Shown here in pieces: positions 36,628 to 48,785 of a DNA stretch of 64,000 nucleotides. Origin of the DNA: Leptodontidium sp. MPI-SDFR-AT-0119 (lineage: Eukaryota; Ascomycota; Leotiomycetes; Helotiales; Leptodontidiaceae); the NCBI GenBank assembly GCA_020726505.1, contig JAHLEZ010000015.1, positions 1,922,001-1,986,000 of the forward strand, written 5' to 3'. Every line of letters begins with the position of its first letter. Position 1 is the stretch's first letter. The notes beneath the pieces are model-generated. The model was not told the origin of the DNA and made no database searches. It worked only from the letters and a program-made list of their open reading frames with translations. The translations under genes were made by a program, and so were the position numbers.

Positions 36628-37960
36628 ATGCAACGCTTTGCTTCAGAAATCATGACATCGGTCACAAAACGAGTCACCGTCCCCCCAAAGGGCGTCGACT
36701 ACAGAGGCAAGCTCGTCCTCGCGCCCATGGTCAGAAGCGGGGAATTGCCATCTCGTCTTCTAGCACTTCATTATGGAGCTGATCTAGTCTGGGGTAAGCC
36801 ATCCAAGATCCTATTCTCAAACTCCACCACTCTTCATTCAAAGCACACCAACTCACACTCTCCTCTGTATAGGTCCAGAAACAGTCGACAGATCAATGAT
36901 AGGCACAACCCGCAAAGTCAACACCTCCCTCTCCACAATAGACTTCACGCGCCTCCCCTCTCACAGCACCAAAGACCCGCGCAAAGATCAAAAGGAGAGC
37001 CTCATCTACCGCATCCACCCCTCCCGCGAGGGCAAACGCCTCATCTTCCAAATAGGCACCTCGGACCCAGAGAGAGCAGTAAAAGCCGCGCGGATAGTAG
37101 CCGCAGACGTAGCCGGAATAGATGTCAATGCAGGATGTCCGAAACCATTCAGTACCAGCGGCGGTATGGGCGCCGCACTCCTTCAAACACCTGATAAACT
37201 CTGCGCGATCCTAGAGGCTTTGGTTAAGCAGATTGTCCCGGAGTTCGAGATTGGGATTAGTGTTAAGATCAGGTTGTTAGAGACGCCTGAGTTAACAGAG
37301 ACACTGGTGCGTAAGCTATGCGCGACTGGTATTACAGGCTTGACGATCCATTGCCGTACGACTCCTATGCGGCCTCGGGAAAGAGCTATTAGGGAGCAAT
37401 TGAAGATGATTGCGGATATTTGTAGGGAGAATGGAGTTGCGTGTCTCATGAACGGGGATGTGGAGAATCGAGCTCAGGCCGAGGAGCTTATTACTGAATT
37501 TGGTGTCGATGGTGCTATGATCGCTACAGCTGCTGAGACGAACTCCAGCGTTTTCAGACCCGAGGCTGAAGGTGGGATCGCACCTTGGAAGGAGGTTGTC
37601 GAGCAATATATCAAGACGGCACTCGAGGTTGAGAATCGATGGGGTAATACGAAATACCTACTCAACCATCTTATTCCTGGAAAGCAGCCCGTGTACAGAG
37701 AGGTCACGATGAGCAAGAGTTACTCCCAAGTGTGCAAGATTCTCGGACTTGAGAATTTGGAGACGCTAGCGAAGGAGGTTGATGAGAAAATCGGTATTAC
37801 ACCTGAGACTGAAGGCCAAGGGAGACGGGGATGGAAGAACAAGAGTGCTATGGCAGCTGGCGGGAACCAGGGCAAGATTCGATCGACTGAGGCTACGGGG
37901 AAGAAAAGCTTGTCTGAGAGAGGGGTTGAGAATCAACCTTCAGTGGCTTTGAATGTTTAG
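36628..37960 (+). CDS. DUS2: tRNA-dihydrouridine(20) synthase, DUS2 family
   Basis: This FMN-dependent enzyme reduces U20 of tRNAs to dihydrouridine using NAD(P)H (yeast Smm1/Dus2). Exon 1 carries RGKLVLAPMVRSGELPSRLLALHYGADLVWG, the N-terminal FMN-barrel signature. The intron at 36794-36872 splits the glycine codon before PETVDRSMIG. The catalytic loop is AGIDVNAGCPKPFSTSGGMGAALL, with the active-site Cys about 37138. ISVKIRLLETPELTETL, ITGLTIHCRTTPMRPRE and CLMNGDVENR follow. The C-terminal part contains the Dus helical domain (WGNTKYLLNHLIPGK). The start could equally be the second in-frame ATG at 36652 (MTSVTKRV). A double-stranded RNA-binding domain, present in the animal enzyme, is not seen. 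Confidence 0.93.
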
Positions 37961-38379
37961 GAGATTTTCCACATCGTTGAGTATGGGGAATATAGGCTTA
38001 ATTTGGCTTGGCCTAATTTAGCAGGAGTATAAAGGGGCATCTGAAGGCGTTTTCGGTGATCAAGAAGGCGGCAGCTTTACTGTCACTTCGGGCATATCAA
38101 GGCGTTTGTAGAGTCACTAAATTAGAAGTATGTTTGCTCGAAATTATTTGCTTGTTTCGCTGCTCAAGTCCCCAACGTTCTTCTCTGGTTGGACGCTCAA
38201 ATATGTACATGAATCCCTCCAAAGCCAAAGCCATGCTCAAACGGGTCTCCTCCCGCTCTCCATCCTTCACCCCTCTCAACCCTCCTAACCACAGCAAACA
38301 GTAATCTCCTCCTTCGGTCCTCTATCATCAAGTCAGCAAAGTCCCCACCAAATCCCAATCAACCAAGATGGAAGCAAAC
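37961..38379. other. convergent intergenic region
   Basis: Between the DUS2 3' end and the copper transporter 3' end. An alternative last exon for the transporter may lie here on the minus strand (about 38097-38300, after a GTGAGT donor at 38386 or below), but this is unproven. Confidence 0.4.
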
Positions 38380-39181
38380 TCACCCAACATCAACACTCTC
38401 CCAACTAAACACAAACGAGCCCAGCCACGCGCCAATGATGATACTAATGATAATATACCCATTATAGTACATCGCAAGCAACATGACGAAATACGCAACC
38501 GTAAACGAAACCATATGCAGCGTAGCACGGATCATCTGCTGGAAGATATTCGGTCTGAAGGGCGTCATGGCACTGCGGTTGGATTGAGATTGAGGTGTGC
38601 ATGCTACGGCGACGTCCTTGCCAGCGGTGGCGGGAGACGTTCCTGTTCCTGTCTCGGAGTTTGCCATCGAGTTGGTGCTGAGTATGGAGGCTTGTTGGCG
38701 TGTGTGTTGGCGGAGAATGAGACGGTCGTATTCTTTGCCTAGACGGCGTAGGAATTCAAGGGACATGACGAGAAGGATGACGCCGATGCAACAACCGGCG
38801 AACATGCCGTTGGATGTGACGTGCCATGGTTTGGCGATGAAGCCTAGGATCGTTGGGTCAGTGTCTTATTCAAAAATTCATTGGGGGGAAAAGGGCTGAA
38901 TGGGCGAGAGGGGATGTACATGAATCGACGGTGCTCCAGTTCCACAACATCTGTGAGGGAGGGAGTTAGCTTGATCATACGTGGGAAGTTTGTTGGAGTC
39001 ATACAGAGATCTTGCAGTCGCCTATGCCCATATCCATATCCATGGCGGCGGTTGTGCTCGCGGACGCAGCGGCGCTGGTTACAGTTGTTCCCATATCCAT
39101 CGCCATGCTGGTTGTGGTCGCAGCCTTGCTCATAGTCGTACTTCCCATGTCCATATTGGCGATTGTTTGATTCGGAGACAA
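38380..39181 (-). CDS. Ctr-family high-affinity copper transporter
   Basis: The N-terminus (start 39181) is rich in Met motifs (MDMGS, MAMDMG, MDMDMGIG), typical of the extracellular copper-binding region of Ctr proteins. Two introns join DCKIS to MLWNWSTVDS and the split Cys codon to FIAKPWHVTSNGMFAG. TM1 is GMFAGCCIGVILLVMSLEFL, followed by a long cytosolic loop. TM2 and TM3 (HMVSFTVAYFVMLLAMYYNG, YIIISIIIGAWLGSFVF) carry the diagnostic MxxxM (MLLAM) and GxxxG (GAWLG) motifs. It should act as a plasma-membrane or vacuolar trimeric Cu(I) channel. The frame ends SWESVDVG at 38380, but a GTGAGT just at that point would allow splicing to a longer C-terminus. Confidence 0.9.
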
Positions 39182-40885
39182 GTAAATGCTCGAAGATCGG
39201 TAGGCTGATTGACTGGAAGAGTGAGTGAGTGAGAGGCAGTAAACAAGCCCGTTCTCTGACCAAGCGGAGAGTTGTTGTCTTTAATTGTAGTCTGGTCGGC
39301 GAGGGAGCAGAGGAACGAGGACGTTTGAGGTATTTGGACAGAGATGTAGAGTGACGGAATGGGCCACAATCCACTCAAGTAGACTGATTCCATTCGCCTG
39401 CCAATCTTGTGGCCTACAAACGAGTTGTCGGTGCGGTGATTTCTTTCACGATTTTATCCGCACGAGGTTGCGATAGATTGAGCAAGTTTGCTGATTGCCA
39501 AAGTCTTGGCTATGTCTCCCGCCGCATGAGATGGCCTGTCAACGACCTCAATCGTTCTCCAAACAACTAAAAGGCGTTCCGGTGATTGGTTTGTTGTTTC
39601 TGGTGCGGGTCTTCATTGCTCCGTTGTGGCTTGTATCGCTTTTTGTCCGATATATTGAACCAGTTGGAATCTGGAAAGCAAATGTTCAAGTTTGGGCCAT
39701 CGAGGAAAACATTATGGACAGAACTTGCTCTTCGCTGACTTGGCGAAGGGGGGAAATTTACACAGGAACGAGGCCTTCAAGGGCTTTACACACTGCAGGA
39801 GATAAATGTTCATAGCTAGCAATTCTTGGAGCGGAATACTCTCTGCCCTGCTGGACGAAGTCTAATAAATTGGCCCTCTTTAAGTAGAGATATGGCATGA
39901 ATAGCAGGCATTAAGCAATTCATTTTGGTAGTCAATGGCAATATCGCATAGATAGTGATTCATAGCAATGCAAATCTCAAAAACAACATAACTTCGCAAG
40001 TAGGTTGCAAGAATGGTAAACAGCTAGGGACAAAACATGTGCTAACAAAAAAAAAAAAATCAATTGGCAAAACCAAAGGCTAAGGAAAATATCCTTATTC
40101 TTACTTCAACCTTCCCACAAGGCTTTTGAGGGAGCAGCAGGACAGGACTGTTCAGCGAGTTTGACTGAGCTCTCAGCCGGATAACGTGGGGGCCGAATCT
40201 CCCCCGATTAAAGGGCAGTATTATGTGGGTTGATGATGGATTCCGAACCAAAAAAGGTTCATTATTCTTTCACAAGAAGCTAATTATAGCCTTTGATATA
40301 AGCTCCTGCATATTTTGACATTGTTGTTTGTTGAATGTCGATTCTGCGAGTTGTGACTTGATATGAGCTTTGACGAGAACCTGAAATGTGGGATTACAAG
40401 AGATATTATTATAGTGCAGAAGCCGGTGATCCTACTCACGAGGTCTCCAGAGGCAAGAAGTATATCTCCTGGCTCAAGATTGTTTCTTTAATGATTTATG
40501 AAGTTGTGCTTGTTTTAGACATCCCAAGCGCACTTTCAGGACTTTTTGAATTGGGGAGGATCTCCTAGTTCATTAGGTGAATGAACTGTGCGTCGGACAC
40601 AAATGTTTGGAAAGGCTCGTAAAGAAATCCACGATAAATTCGATCGATGATGTTGTCTCTTAAATATCAAAAAACGAGCCTCTAAAAGCCTAACCAGGCT
40701 AAATGTTTCATCCGGATTCACAGCCTTGCTCCACCTCAGCCTCGTCCTCGTTCGCGTAAAGTGGCTCCAAAACGCGCTACCTCGTCGCGTCTTCAGAAAA
40801 ATATACAGAACTGCCATCCACCTTACTCGAACTCAATTCTCCTTGTATTGTCTCTCAACCTTCATCCCCAATTCAAATAGCAGAC
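39182..40885. other. divergent intergenic region, CTR / RFC2
   Basis: This is a long (1.7 kb) upstream region shared by the copper transporter (minus) and RFC2 (plus). It contains an A12 run (about 40048-40059) and no supported gene. Confidence 0.4.
39479..39494. promoter_or_regulatory. possible copper-response element pair
   Basis: TGAGCAAG followed directly by TTTGCTGA forms an imperfect inverted pair about 300 bp upstream of the copper transporter start. Each half is one or two mismatches from the yeast Mac1 site TTTGCTCA, and GTTTGCTGA fits the loose fission-yeast Cuf1 element. Such short patterns occur often by chance. Confidence 0.25.
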
Positions 40886-42221
40886 ATGGCGGGATTCTTC
40901 GATCTGAAAGGCCGCAAGGAGGCCGCAGCTACAAACGGCACATCTGCAAAAGCTCCTGCTTCGAAAGAGACCGCCAGATTACAACCATGGGTTGAGAAAT
41001 AGTACGCCCAACACCCTCCCATGTATCCTTCATATCGATACTAATGAAAACACAGCCGCCCAAAGAACCTCAACGACGTAACAGCCCAAGACCACACCAT
41101 CACCGTCCTGCAACGAACCCTCCAATCCTCCAACGTACATCCCCTTCCCCTCTCCCCAACCTCCAGTCCAACAAACGTAACTAACCCACAACCCAGCTCC
41201 CACACATGCTCTTCTACGGTCCCCCCGGAACAGGAAAGACATCCACAGTCCTCGCCCTCGCCAAAGAACTCTACGGGCCCGACCTCATCAAGTCCCGCGT
41301 ACTCGAACTCAACGCCTCCGACGAGCGCGGTATATCCATCGTGCGGGAGAAAGTGAAAGACTTCGCACGCATGCAGCTCTCCAACCCATCCGCCGCCTAC
41401 CGCGCACAGTACCCCTGCCCACCATACAAGATCATCATCCTTGACGAGGCGGACAGCATGACGCAGGATGCGCAGTCCGCTCTGCGGAGGACCATGGAGA
41501 CGTACTCGAAGATCACGCGGTTCTGCCTGATTTGCAACTATGTGACGCGCATCATCGATCCGCTCGCGAGTAGGTGTAGTAAATTCCGGTTCAAGAGTCT
41601 GGATGTGGGGAATGCGAGGAGGAGGGTGGAGGAGATTGCTGAGAAGGAGGGTGTGGGTCTTGAGGATGGCGCGGCGGATACGTTGATTAAGTGCAGTGAG
41701 GGAGATTTGAGGAAGGCGATTACGTTCTTGCAGAGTGCGGCCAGGTTAGTGGGTGCGGTGGGGGGTAAAGATGAGAATCAAGAAGTGGAGGATGAGGTTG
41801 ATCGTATGGATGTTGATAAGGAGAAGAAGAAGGTTACGGTGAAGAGCGTGGAGGATATTGCAGGTGTGATTCCTGATACTACGATCAATAAGTTGGTTAA
41901 GGCTATGCAGCCGAGATCGAAGGGTGCCGTGTATGAAGCTGTGTCGAAGGTTGTTACGGATATGGTGGCTGATGGTTGGAGTGCTACGCAAGTCGTAACT
42001 CAGGTATATCCCAATCCCTTCCCCAAGATTCAGTGCCTGGCTAACCACTCCAAAAGCTCTTCCAAGCAATCATCTACACCGAAGAGATCCCCGACATCCA
42101 AAAGAATAGAATCACGCTCATCTTTTCGGAAGCTGACAAGCGTCTGGTTGATGGCTCAGATGAACATCTAACGATTCTTGATTTGGCATTACGGATATCG
42201 AATGTGCTTTCTGGGCCTTGA
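40886..42221 (+). CDS. RFC2: replication factor C subunit RFC2
   Basis: This is a small subunit of the RFC clamp loader, which opens PCNA and loads it at primer-template junctions. Four exons (40886-41001, 41056-41134, 41197-42003, 42057-42221) give a continuous product of ~360-390 residues. The start [14 protein letters not shown] leads to [21 protein letters not shown]. Walker A is [14 protein letters not shown] box III-V residues [11 protein letters not shown] follow, and Walker B is IILDEADSM. The trans-acting arginine-finger SRC motif reads [11 protein letters not shown]. The C-terminal collar domain ends [14 protein letters not shown]...[12 protein letters not shown]. Sequence order resembles yeast Rfc2 rather than Rfc3-5. 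An acidic, lysine-rich insertion (about 41755-41835) sits within the small alpha-helical domain. Confidence 0.95.
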
Positions 42222-42702
42222 AATATGAATGGGATGGGATGGTGTCGATTTGCATGGCATGGTGTGTTTGAGTCTGGTTTGCTTGGTGTTCAGGGATGGG
42301 AATGGGAAAGTTACGAATTGTGAAGAGAGAAGATGTCTAGATGTGAGCTTCTGTCCATCTTTGAAACCCAAGATGACTTGTTAGGTATTAATGACAAGAA
42401 CAAAGTATTGTATCGTCTTTAGTGCTCAATATCTCGCCGGAGATGAAAAACGGAATCTCAATCCCTATTATGCGAGTGTATCTTACTCTTTATTGACATC
42501 AACACAAGATGAAAACTCACTTCTAAAGAACATGCTACCAAAATCGTATTATCGTTAGGTATCATAAGCCCATACACACAGGGTATCATAATAAGCGCCG
42601 CAGTCAGTTCACCGCCATCTCGCTCCGCTTCAACTTCCAGATTTCTACATCTCCTGCTATCTAGCTAGCCAGCCAATCCGTCACATCAACAAACACCACC
42701 CC
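42222..42702. other. convergent intergenic region
   Basis: 3' flanks of RFC2 and the GPI-anchored protein gene. No gene was recognised. Confidence 0.4.
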
Positions 42703-43393
42703 TCACAAAGCCATAACCACACCCACAAACCCCACCGCCCCGACAACAGCAGCCCTTCCCATTCCTCCCAAACCCGTCTCCCTCGCCCCCGCCGCACCAG
42801 CCGTACTCGAACTCGTCGCCCTCACCTCCTCCCCAGCACTCAAACCCATTCCCGTCGCCGTCGCACTCCCACCCGTCCCACTCCCACCCGTCCCACTCAT
42901 CAACGCCACGCCAAACCCATTCCCACTCAAAATACTCGCCTCAGCCTCATAAACACTACTAAAGAACGGCCTGACCGTCTCCGGCACGCCATCCAGGTAA
43001 TCGCTCGCGAGAGTCTCTCTGTTCGCGAACACGGACGAGACGGACGCTTCGAATGCTGAGAGGGAGGAGATTACTGCCGTGTCGGTTTCGATAGCGGAAA
43101 GCGCGGAGAGGAAGGTGGTGTTTGTTGAGAGGGAGGAGAGGTAGGATATTAGTGCGTTGGCTGCTGCTGCTGATTGTCTGGAGGCTGATGTTAGAGAGAG
43201 ATGATTTTCTTTTTTCTTTTTCTCCTTGTTTGTGAGGGATGGATGGGATTGTTTTTTGTGGAGAGTGGGATGGGATGAGTTGGGGTTGAGACATGTATTA
43301 GAAAAACGTACGCGGGGTCTGGGGTTCTTGAGATGCAGCCGTGAGGGAGAGGAGTCCTGTTAGGACGAGGAAGGTATTGGTGTTGAACTTCAT
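42703..43393 (-). CDS. small secreted, probably GPI-anchored, Ser/Ala-rich protein
   Basis: The product of ~190-200 residues has a signal peptide (MKFNTNTFLVLTGLLSLTAAS) encoded in exon 1. An intron joins QTPA to SRQSAAAANALISYLSSL. The mature part is Ser/Ala-rich and helical (STNTTFLSALSAIETDTAVISSLSAF), with one N-glycosylation site NTT and a conserved-looking segment DYLDGVPETVRPFFSSVYEAEASIL. A Gly/Thr/Ser stalk with a GTGGS repeat leads into a C-terminal hydrophobic tail (AAVVGAVGFVGVVMAL) typical of a GPI-attachment signal. The role is unknown; a cell-wall or surface protein is inferred from architecture only. Confidence 0.8.
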
Positions 43394-44874
43394 CGTGAGC
43401 GATTTCTTCTGTGTCGTCGAAGGCCCCCAAGTTCAATTGATAGTTTTGTTTTTCTGGCGAGAGAAAGAAAAAGATGAGATAAACTCAAGAAAGACCCTTT
43501 CCGATGCGCCGAGGGGGTACCTGGGAAAGTTAGATACCAGCCAGCTTCATGGATAGTAATCTCGCCAAGCCTCATGTAAGATCTTATATGGAGCGAAGAT
43601 CCACTTGTACTCCAGCTTCCATCCTGACGAGTCCTTGGGTTTGGAAATCACATCTTGGCAGTCATCTGTCGATGGAGAATCAACGTTGGGGGTCGTTTCG
43701 ACAAAAAATGAAAACAAACGAAAACAAAGAGCTCATCTGCTACACAAGGCTTTCGAAATATGATAGCCGAGTTTGATTCTAGCAGCGGAACAACGAAATC
43801 TTTAGCGAGGAGACTTGCAAAGGGAGAGGAAAAGCGAAGGACATCACAAGGTGGCTCATGCAACAAATTCATAGCAGCGTACATGCTTGTTTGTGTAACC
43901 TTGACGTGCTGGATATCCCAGTTTACAATCCCCGTTCCACGGTTCCGCTACAGCGATGAAAATAAACAAGCCTTTTGCCCCTGCAAAACGCCCAAAGTAA
44001 TTTCGGCAATCTATCCTGGACGGAGATATCGATCGATGGAAGATGTCTCACCACCACTCTTCATGTTTGGGACGTTCTCGATAGACGTTCTGAAAGCTTG
44101 AAAAAGAGGGAGGGACTTCGAAACAAATAGTGGGAGCTTGCCGATCGAGTTGGCCCGATCTTCTTGTACACTTGTTCCCAGAGATTAGAGCTTAAAGATT
44201 CAGATTATTTGCCTGACTCCAAAATAAAACTGCGCTACCGTTTCCGGACGACCTCTTGAGTTTGGGATTTTTCTCTGGGCAGCTTACGACGATGCTAAAT
44301 AGCATGCAAGCTCCCCAATTTAAAGCCCAAGAACGAAGAAAAGAAACATCAATGCAAGAGACCAAGAACAAGGAAGGGGTTCACTAGAACTCGTTCAACT
44401 TGATGACGTAGAGCGAGACTCGTCGCACTTCCCTAGAATTGCGACTGCTGAGAATATCCAGCGAAAGCTGCTCCCACAAGTACAGTACAATGAGGAAATT
44501 TGGTTACACATTGTAGAATGTCACTTGCATAGATTGTGATACACTTTGCAACTATGCGCAGAACAGAAGGCATCGAACGAGTTGATTTGCACAGCCATAT
44601 CTTACACTTCGGTAGTCGCAAGCTAGTATTTTGCCTCGTGAGTAGACATTTACCTCATGGTCCCTGATCGTCAAGACTTCTGCTTTTGTCTGATCGTCCT
44701 AATTGCCTCGCGACATCTCGCTCTAAGACTTAAGGATTGGCCTTGACCGGAGGAGCCGACTTCCGATACTCAAGATCCTGGAAGAAAGCTGTGACAGTTC
44801 CAGTCTGTGTGCTTAAATTCGACTTGCTCCGGTAGGCCTCAGCGGGTGATGGTGACTCTTTTGTAGCACAATTT
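43394..44874. other. intergenic region
   Basis: Promoter region of the GPI protein gene (left) and the 3' flank of PPE1 (right). A plus-strand frame at 43760-44101 resembles nothing known. No supported gene. Confidence 0.4.
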
Positions 44875-46197
44875 TCAGACCCTTTTTCCAGCTCGCAACA
44901 AATCCGATACCTTTGGCGGTAGAACTAATGCGCTTCGGTCGTTTCTTTTGTAGAAATCTACTATCACCATGGCGGTCTTCTCTGGTAGATCTTCATGGAC
45001 GAAGTGTCCTGCTTCGGGGAAGACTTGTAATGCATATTTACCTGCCACACGTTAAATCTCCAAGCGAGAGGGGTGCTGGGAAACTTACCTTGCATTTGAC
45101 CGATTATCAGTTCCTTGTCTAATCGATCCGTGCCAGCAAGCAATAGCAGCTTTCCACCTCTAGCTTCCAGAAATTTCTTACTAAGTCCAATGAACCATCC
45201 TTCCCAGAATGGTTGAGTAGCAGCCAAATCAGTCTGCCACGTCCAACATCTTGAGCTTCTCAGTGTTGGATCATGCTTCAGTAGAGCAGGTACACTTGTC
45301 CGAGCTGAGATGGAATTACGAATCGTTCTAGACCGAATGTGCCATTCTATGCCGGATTCCAAAGATGGAAATCCTGCTGGCCGGGTAGACAGGTATGTTT
45401 GCATGCTTTGCAAAGCATCTATAGCGGAACCCTCGACAACATCAAGTACTGCATATCCTAGTACTGAATTTCCTAGCTTTCCACTTTTTGCAACATCCGT
45501 CACAACTGCACCACCAAGTGAGTGGCCAATGAGGACCAGAAGTGGCATTTGCTCCCAGCCCATTTGTAGATTTGCTTTGTTTAGGACAGATATCAAATCT
45601 GTACTGAGTGTCTCTAGACTGAGGTCCATAATCTCTGGTTGAGGTGTGATCGTAGTAGCACCATGTCCACGAGCATCGAGAGACAGGATACCAGCAGTTG
45701 GTAACCGCTTTCGAATCTCTGCGGTCATAACGGCAAATGAGAGACCGGATGACCCAGCCCCATGGTGTGTAACAAATAAAGGCGCATTGCCAACAGGTGA
45801 GGTGAGGTATGCATGATGTATTATCGTGGAGGATTCGGTAACAGACTCGAGGAAAAGCTCTCGTTCAAAGTATGTTGTCCATGGAATTTGATCCATTGTT
45901 CTTTTATTTGGAGATCTTTGCAAAACATGTGTTAGTTGGCGGTTGCTACATATGTATGGAGTTTGCAAACCCTTGTGGTCTGGCGAACAGATTGTGATTC
46001 TGCGAAGGGATAATTGTCCCAGTGGACGAGGCTGAGGATGCCGAGGATGCAGAAGATGAATCATCGTCTGCAGGAAGCTCTGTATTGAAGTGATCCATTT
46101 CCTCGTCTTCTTCAGACTCTTGAAAGGGTACTGGAGGCATAGTGGCGGGATAGCTCGAGAGCTTTGCCTTTGCAAAGGCTCGTTGGAGGTCACTCAT
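44875..46197 (-). CDS. PPE1: protein phosphatase methylesterase 1
   Basis: This alpha/beta hydrolase removes the C-terminal methyl ester from the PP2A catalytic subunit and so controls holoenzyme assembly. Exon 1 starts MSDLQRAFAKAKLSSYPATMPP (46197) and joins across an intron with a GTTTGC donor (branch CTAAC) to GSPNKRTMDQIPWTTYFERELFL. The core shows FVTHHGAGSSGLSFAVM (oxyanion region), LDARGHGAT and the nucleophile elbow LIGHSLGGAV. DVVEGSAIDALQSMQTYLSTRP and WRTDL-like WQTDLAAT, the PPE1-specific segments, follow. The final exon carries GKYALQVFPEAGHFVHEDLPEKTA with the catalytic His and ends at TGA 44875-44877. An acidic/Ser-rich linker follows the N-terminal helix. Confidence 0.93.
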
Positions 46198-47123
46198 GGT
46201 GGGTGGTAGTTGAGAGTGAGGGATGAATCATTTGGTGTCGTCCTTGCCGTTTCCGTAGGAGTGGAAGTTCTAACAATGATCAGTCACGGACTGTCAATCA
46301 TAACTGAAAGGTTGTGTTTGTGGGAGCACACGGTGAATGGGTGGACTGGAAAGCCTTGTTGGTATTTTGGTGGTCAACAAAGAAGTGAGTGCATCTTGTT
46401 CCTGTCCTCATCCAAACTCTTGGCTCGCTTAGAGGCTCCGATAAGAGATAAGAGCGCGGGGAGAGCTGGGAGAGCTTGAGATCGAGGCTGCGAGGATGAG
46501 TGCGCTGATCATCTCGCGATTCTGGTTCGTTCTTAGTTAATTACATGTCGTGCATCTCCAGATCCCCTTGGCTTTGAATGGCTGCTTCATCTAATAAGCT
46601 TCGTCACAGCTGAGCTTCTGTCTGCAGTCTCAGTCTCACATGCCAATCAATGCCGAATCAATCGACTGGGGATCATCCGTTGCAAGTTACCAATGCAAGC
46701 ATCAAATGATGTCATGGCCTTACCGAATATTGACATACACTTTTCCCTCCCCCTCAAAGCTTCACACCAGCACAAAGCCAGACCAGCCGAGCTTTTGTAC
46801 AAACATAGCCCAATAGCTAGCTGTTCTAGACCTAGGGATTTACTAGAGACAACCTCCAGCCATCATCGTTATTGGCTCAATGTGACACGCCCAGCAGACT
46901 ACCAGCAGCTACCTTCGATGACCAGCTCTTTGCCGCCGCACTAGCTGCTCTGCTCTCATCGATGGTCAAGCCTTTGAATCCTGCTTTGCTTCTCACTGAT
47001 GCCACTAACAGGTTGTCCTGCTCTCTCTTTCGTCTCTCTCTCCCTCCCTCTTCCTCTTTTCACATATTTACCTATCACCTATCAACGAATAATCCTCGAG
47101 TCTTTGGCCCTCACTCAGTCAAC
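46198..47123. other. divergent intergenic region
   Basis: Between PPE1 (minus) and the DUF2417 gene (plus). Likely promoters of both; no gene seen. Confidence 0.4.
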
Positions 47124-48785
47124 ATGGCTCTCTGGGGAAACAACAAACGCGACGACGACGACGAACCCGTCTCGCACAATGGAGACTCTGCAAGTCATGT
47201 TGTGCAACCCCGCGATGTCGACGAGAGAACTCGTTTGCTTCCACCACCCTCCCAGGGATATCTGAGCCCTGATGACCCAGCTGTTAGTAGTTTTTTGAGC
47301 TTACCAAGTTCTGAATTCGGGGCCCATGGTGGTAAATAACTTCAGTACTGAATTCTCTACTAGGTATCACCGTACAATCTCTGGAGCGTCAGATTCCTCC
47401 GCTACTTCACTGTCTTGTTTACCGTCATAACCTTGCTCTGGTGGGTTTTGTTACTGGTTTCCATCTTTGTCAGCCCACCAGGAATGCATTCTCGTGGATC
47501 GGGGTTCTTCGACTTCTCTTACACTACCCTGACTCTTGGACTGCTCCTTCTTGGGCTTATGTTCTTCTCTTCGCCATCAAAGGCCGCGCAAGTCTCCTGC
47601 TTGGTAGTTGCAGTTGTCTTACTCGTCGACGCAATACTCATTGTCTCTGTTCCAAGACTCCGAGTTGAGGAAGGCTGGGTTGGCATCGCAAGTGTCGTTT
47701 GGGCTCTTCTGATCGCCGTCTGGACTGTCACCACAGACCGTATTGTCGCATGGGGCAAACGAGAGGAGGAAGAGCGCCTCACTGGCCGCGCTGAATCTCG
47801 TCGTACTCTGGGAGAATGGACCTCAGTATTCGTTTCGACAGTGTTCCTGGTCATCATGGCCGCAGTCGCTGTTCTCCTTACCGCAACTCTCATCCTTCGC
47901 TCTCGCGATGCTTCTCTAGCTGCACCAGGACACCGATACTATGTGGATGGCGACAAATATCAAATCCACATTTTCTGCGAAGGCAGCACGAACTCTACAA
48001 GTTCTTCAGGAAAGAAGCTCCCAACTGTTCTTTTTGAGTCTGGCGATGGACCCTTCGAGAGTGGAATGTTTGCCGTTGCTGAGAACGCACTCGCCAATGG
48101 AAGTATCTCCCGATACTGCTACTCCGACAGACCAGGTTTCGGCTGGTCCGACAATGCTCCATCTCCGTTCTCCGCCGGTATGGCGGCTGATGTTCTATCC
48201 GAAGCTCTCGCCCGCGCAGGCGAGGACGGACCTTGGATTCTGGCCAGCGCGGGAGTTGGAAGCATCTACAGCCGAATTTTCTCATCCCGCCACGGTACCG
48301 CTATCAAGGGACTCCTGATGGTCGATCCTCTTCACGAAGATCTCCTTTACTGCCTGGGCTCTCCTAATCGAGGATTCCTTCTCTGGGCTTGGGGTATAAT
48401 CTCACCACTTGGCTTGGACCGTATCCCCGCTGCAATCTTCAAAGGTCGCACTCGCGAAGATCGTGTGTACGGAAGATCCGCATACCAGAATGGGAAGTAC
48501 ATCAAGGCCAAGCTCCAAGAATCTCTCGTCGCCGGCTCGCTCACCAAGAACGAAGTGAGCAGCGCCAGACACATCCAACTTGAGAAGACACCCTTGGCTC
48601 TCATCAGCTCCGGTATCGAGATGAAGCGGGATAGACAATGGGGCAAGAAGCAAGAAGACTTGAGCCACTTGACAAAGAAGCTTATCAGCTGGGATATTGT
48701 CAGCAAAGCCCCATCTGAGGTGTGGAGGACACACGAGGGACGACAAACCATTGAGAAGCGGTTGAAGGAGTTGGTGCACGCATAA
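47124..48785 (+). CDS. DUF2417 integral membrane protein with alpha/beta-hydrolase fold
   Basis: Start MALWGNNKRDDDDEP at 47124; an intron at 47283-47363 with the less common GTTAGT donor joins DDPA to VSPYNLWSVRF. Five hydrophobic segments follow (FTVLFTVITLLWWVLLLVSIF, TTLTLGLLLLGLMFF, SCLVVAVVLLVDAILIV, VGIASVVWALLIAVW, FVSTVFLVIMAAVAVLL). The C-terminal half reads as an alpha/beta hydrolase: YYVDGDKYQIHIFCEG, TVLFESGDGP, YCYSDRPGFGWSD, then ILASAGVGSIYSRIF where the nucleophile elbow should be, and GLLMVDPLHEDLL. The elbow lacks the expected serine. The family is fungal and of unknown function; membrane topology suggests the hydrolase-like domain lies on one side of an internal or plasma membrane. 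Confidence 0.88.

Noticed and set aside
43760..44101. 113-codon plus-strand frame
   Set aside because: Resembles nothing known, no introns or neighbours supporting it; insufficient evidence for a gene.
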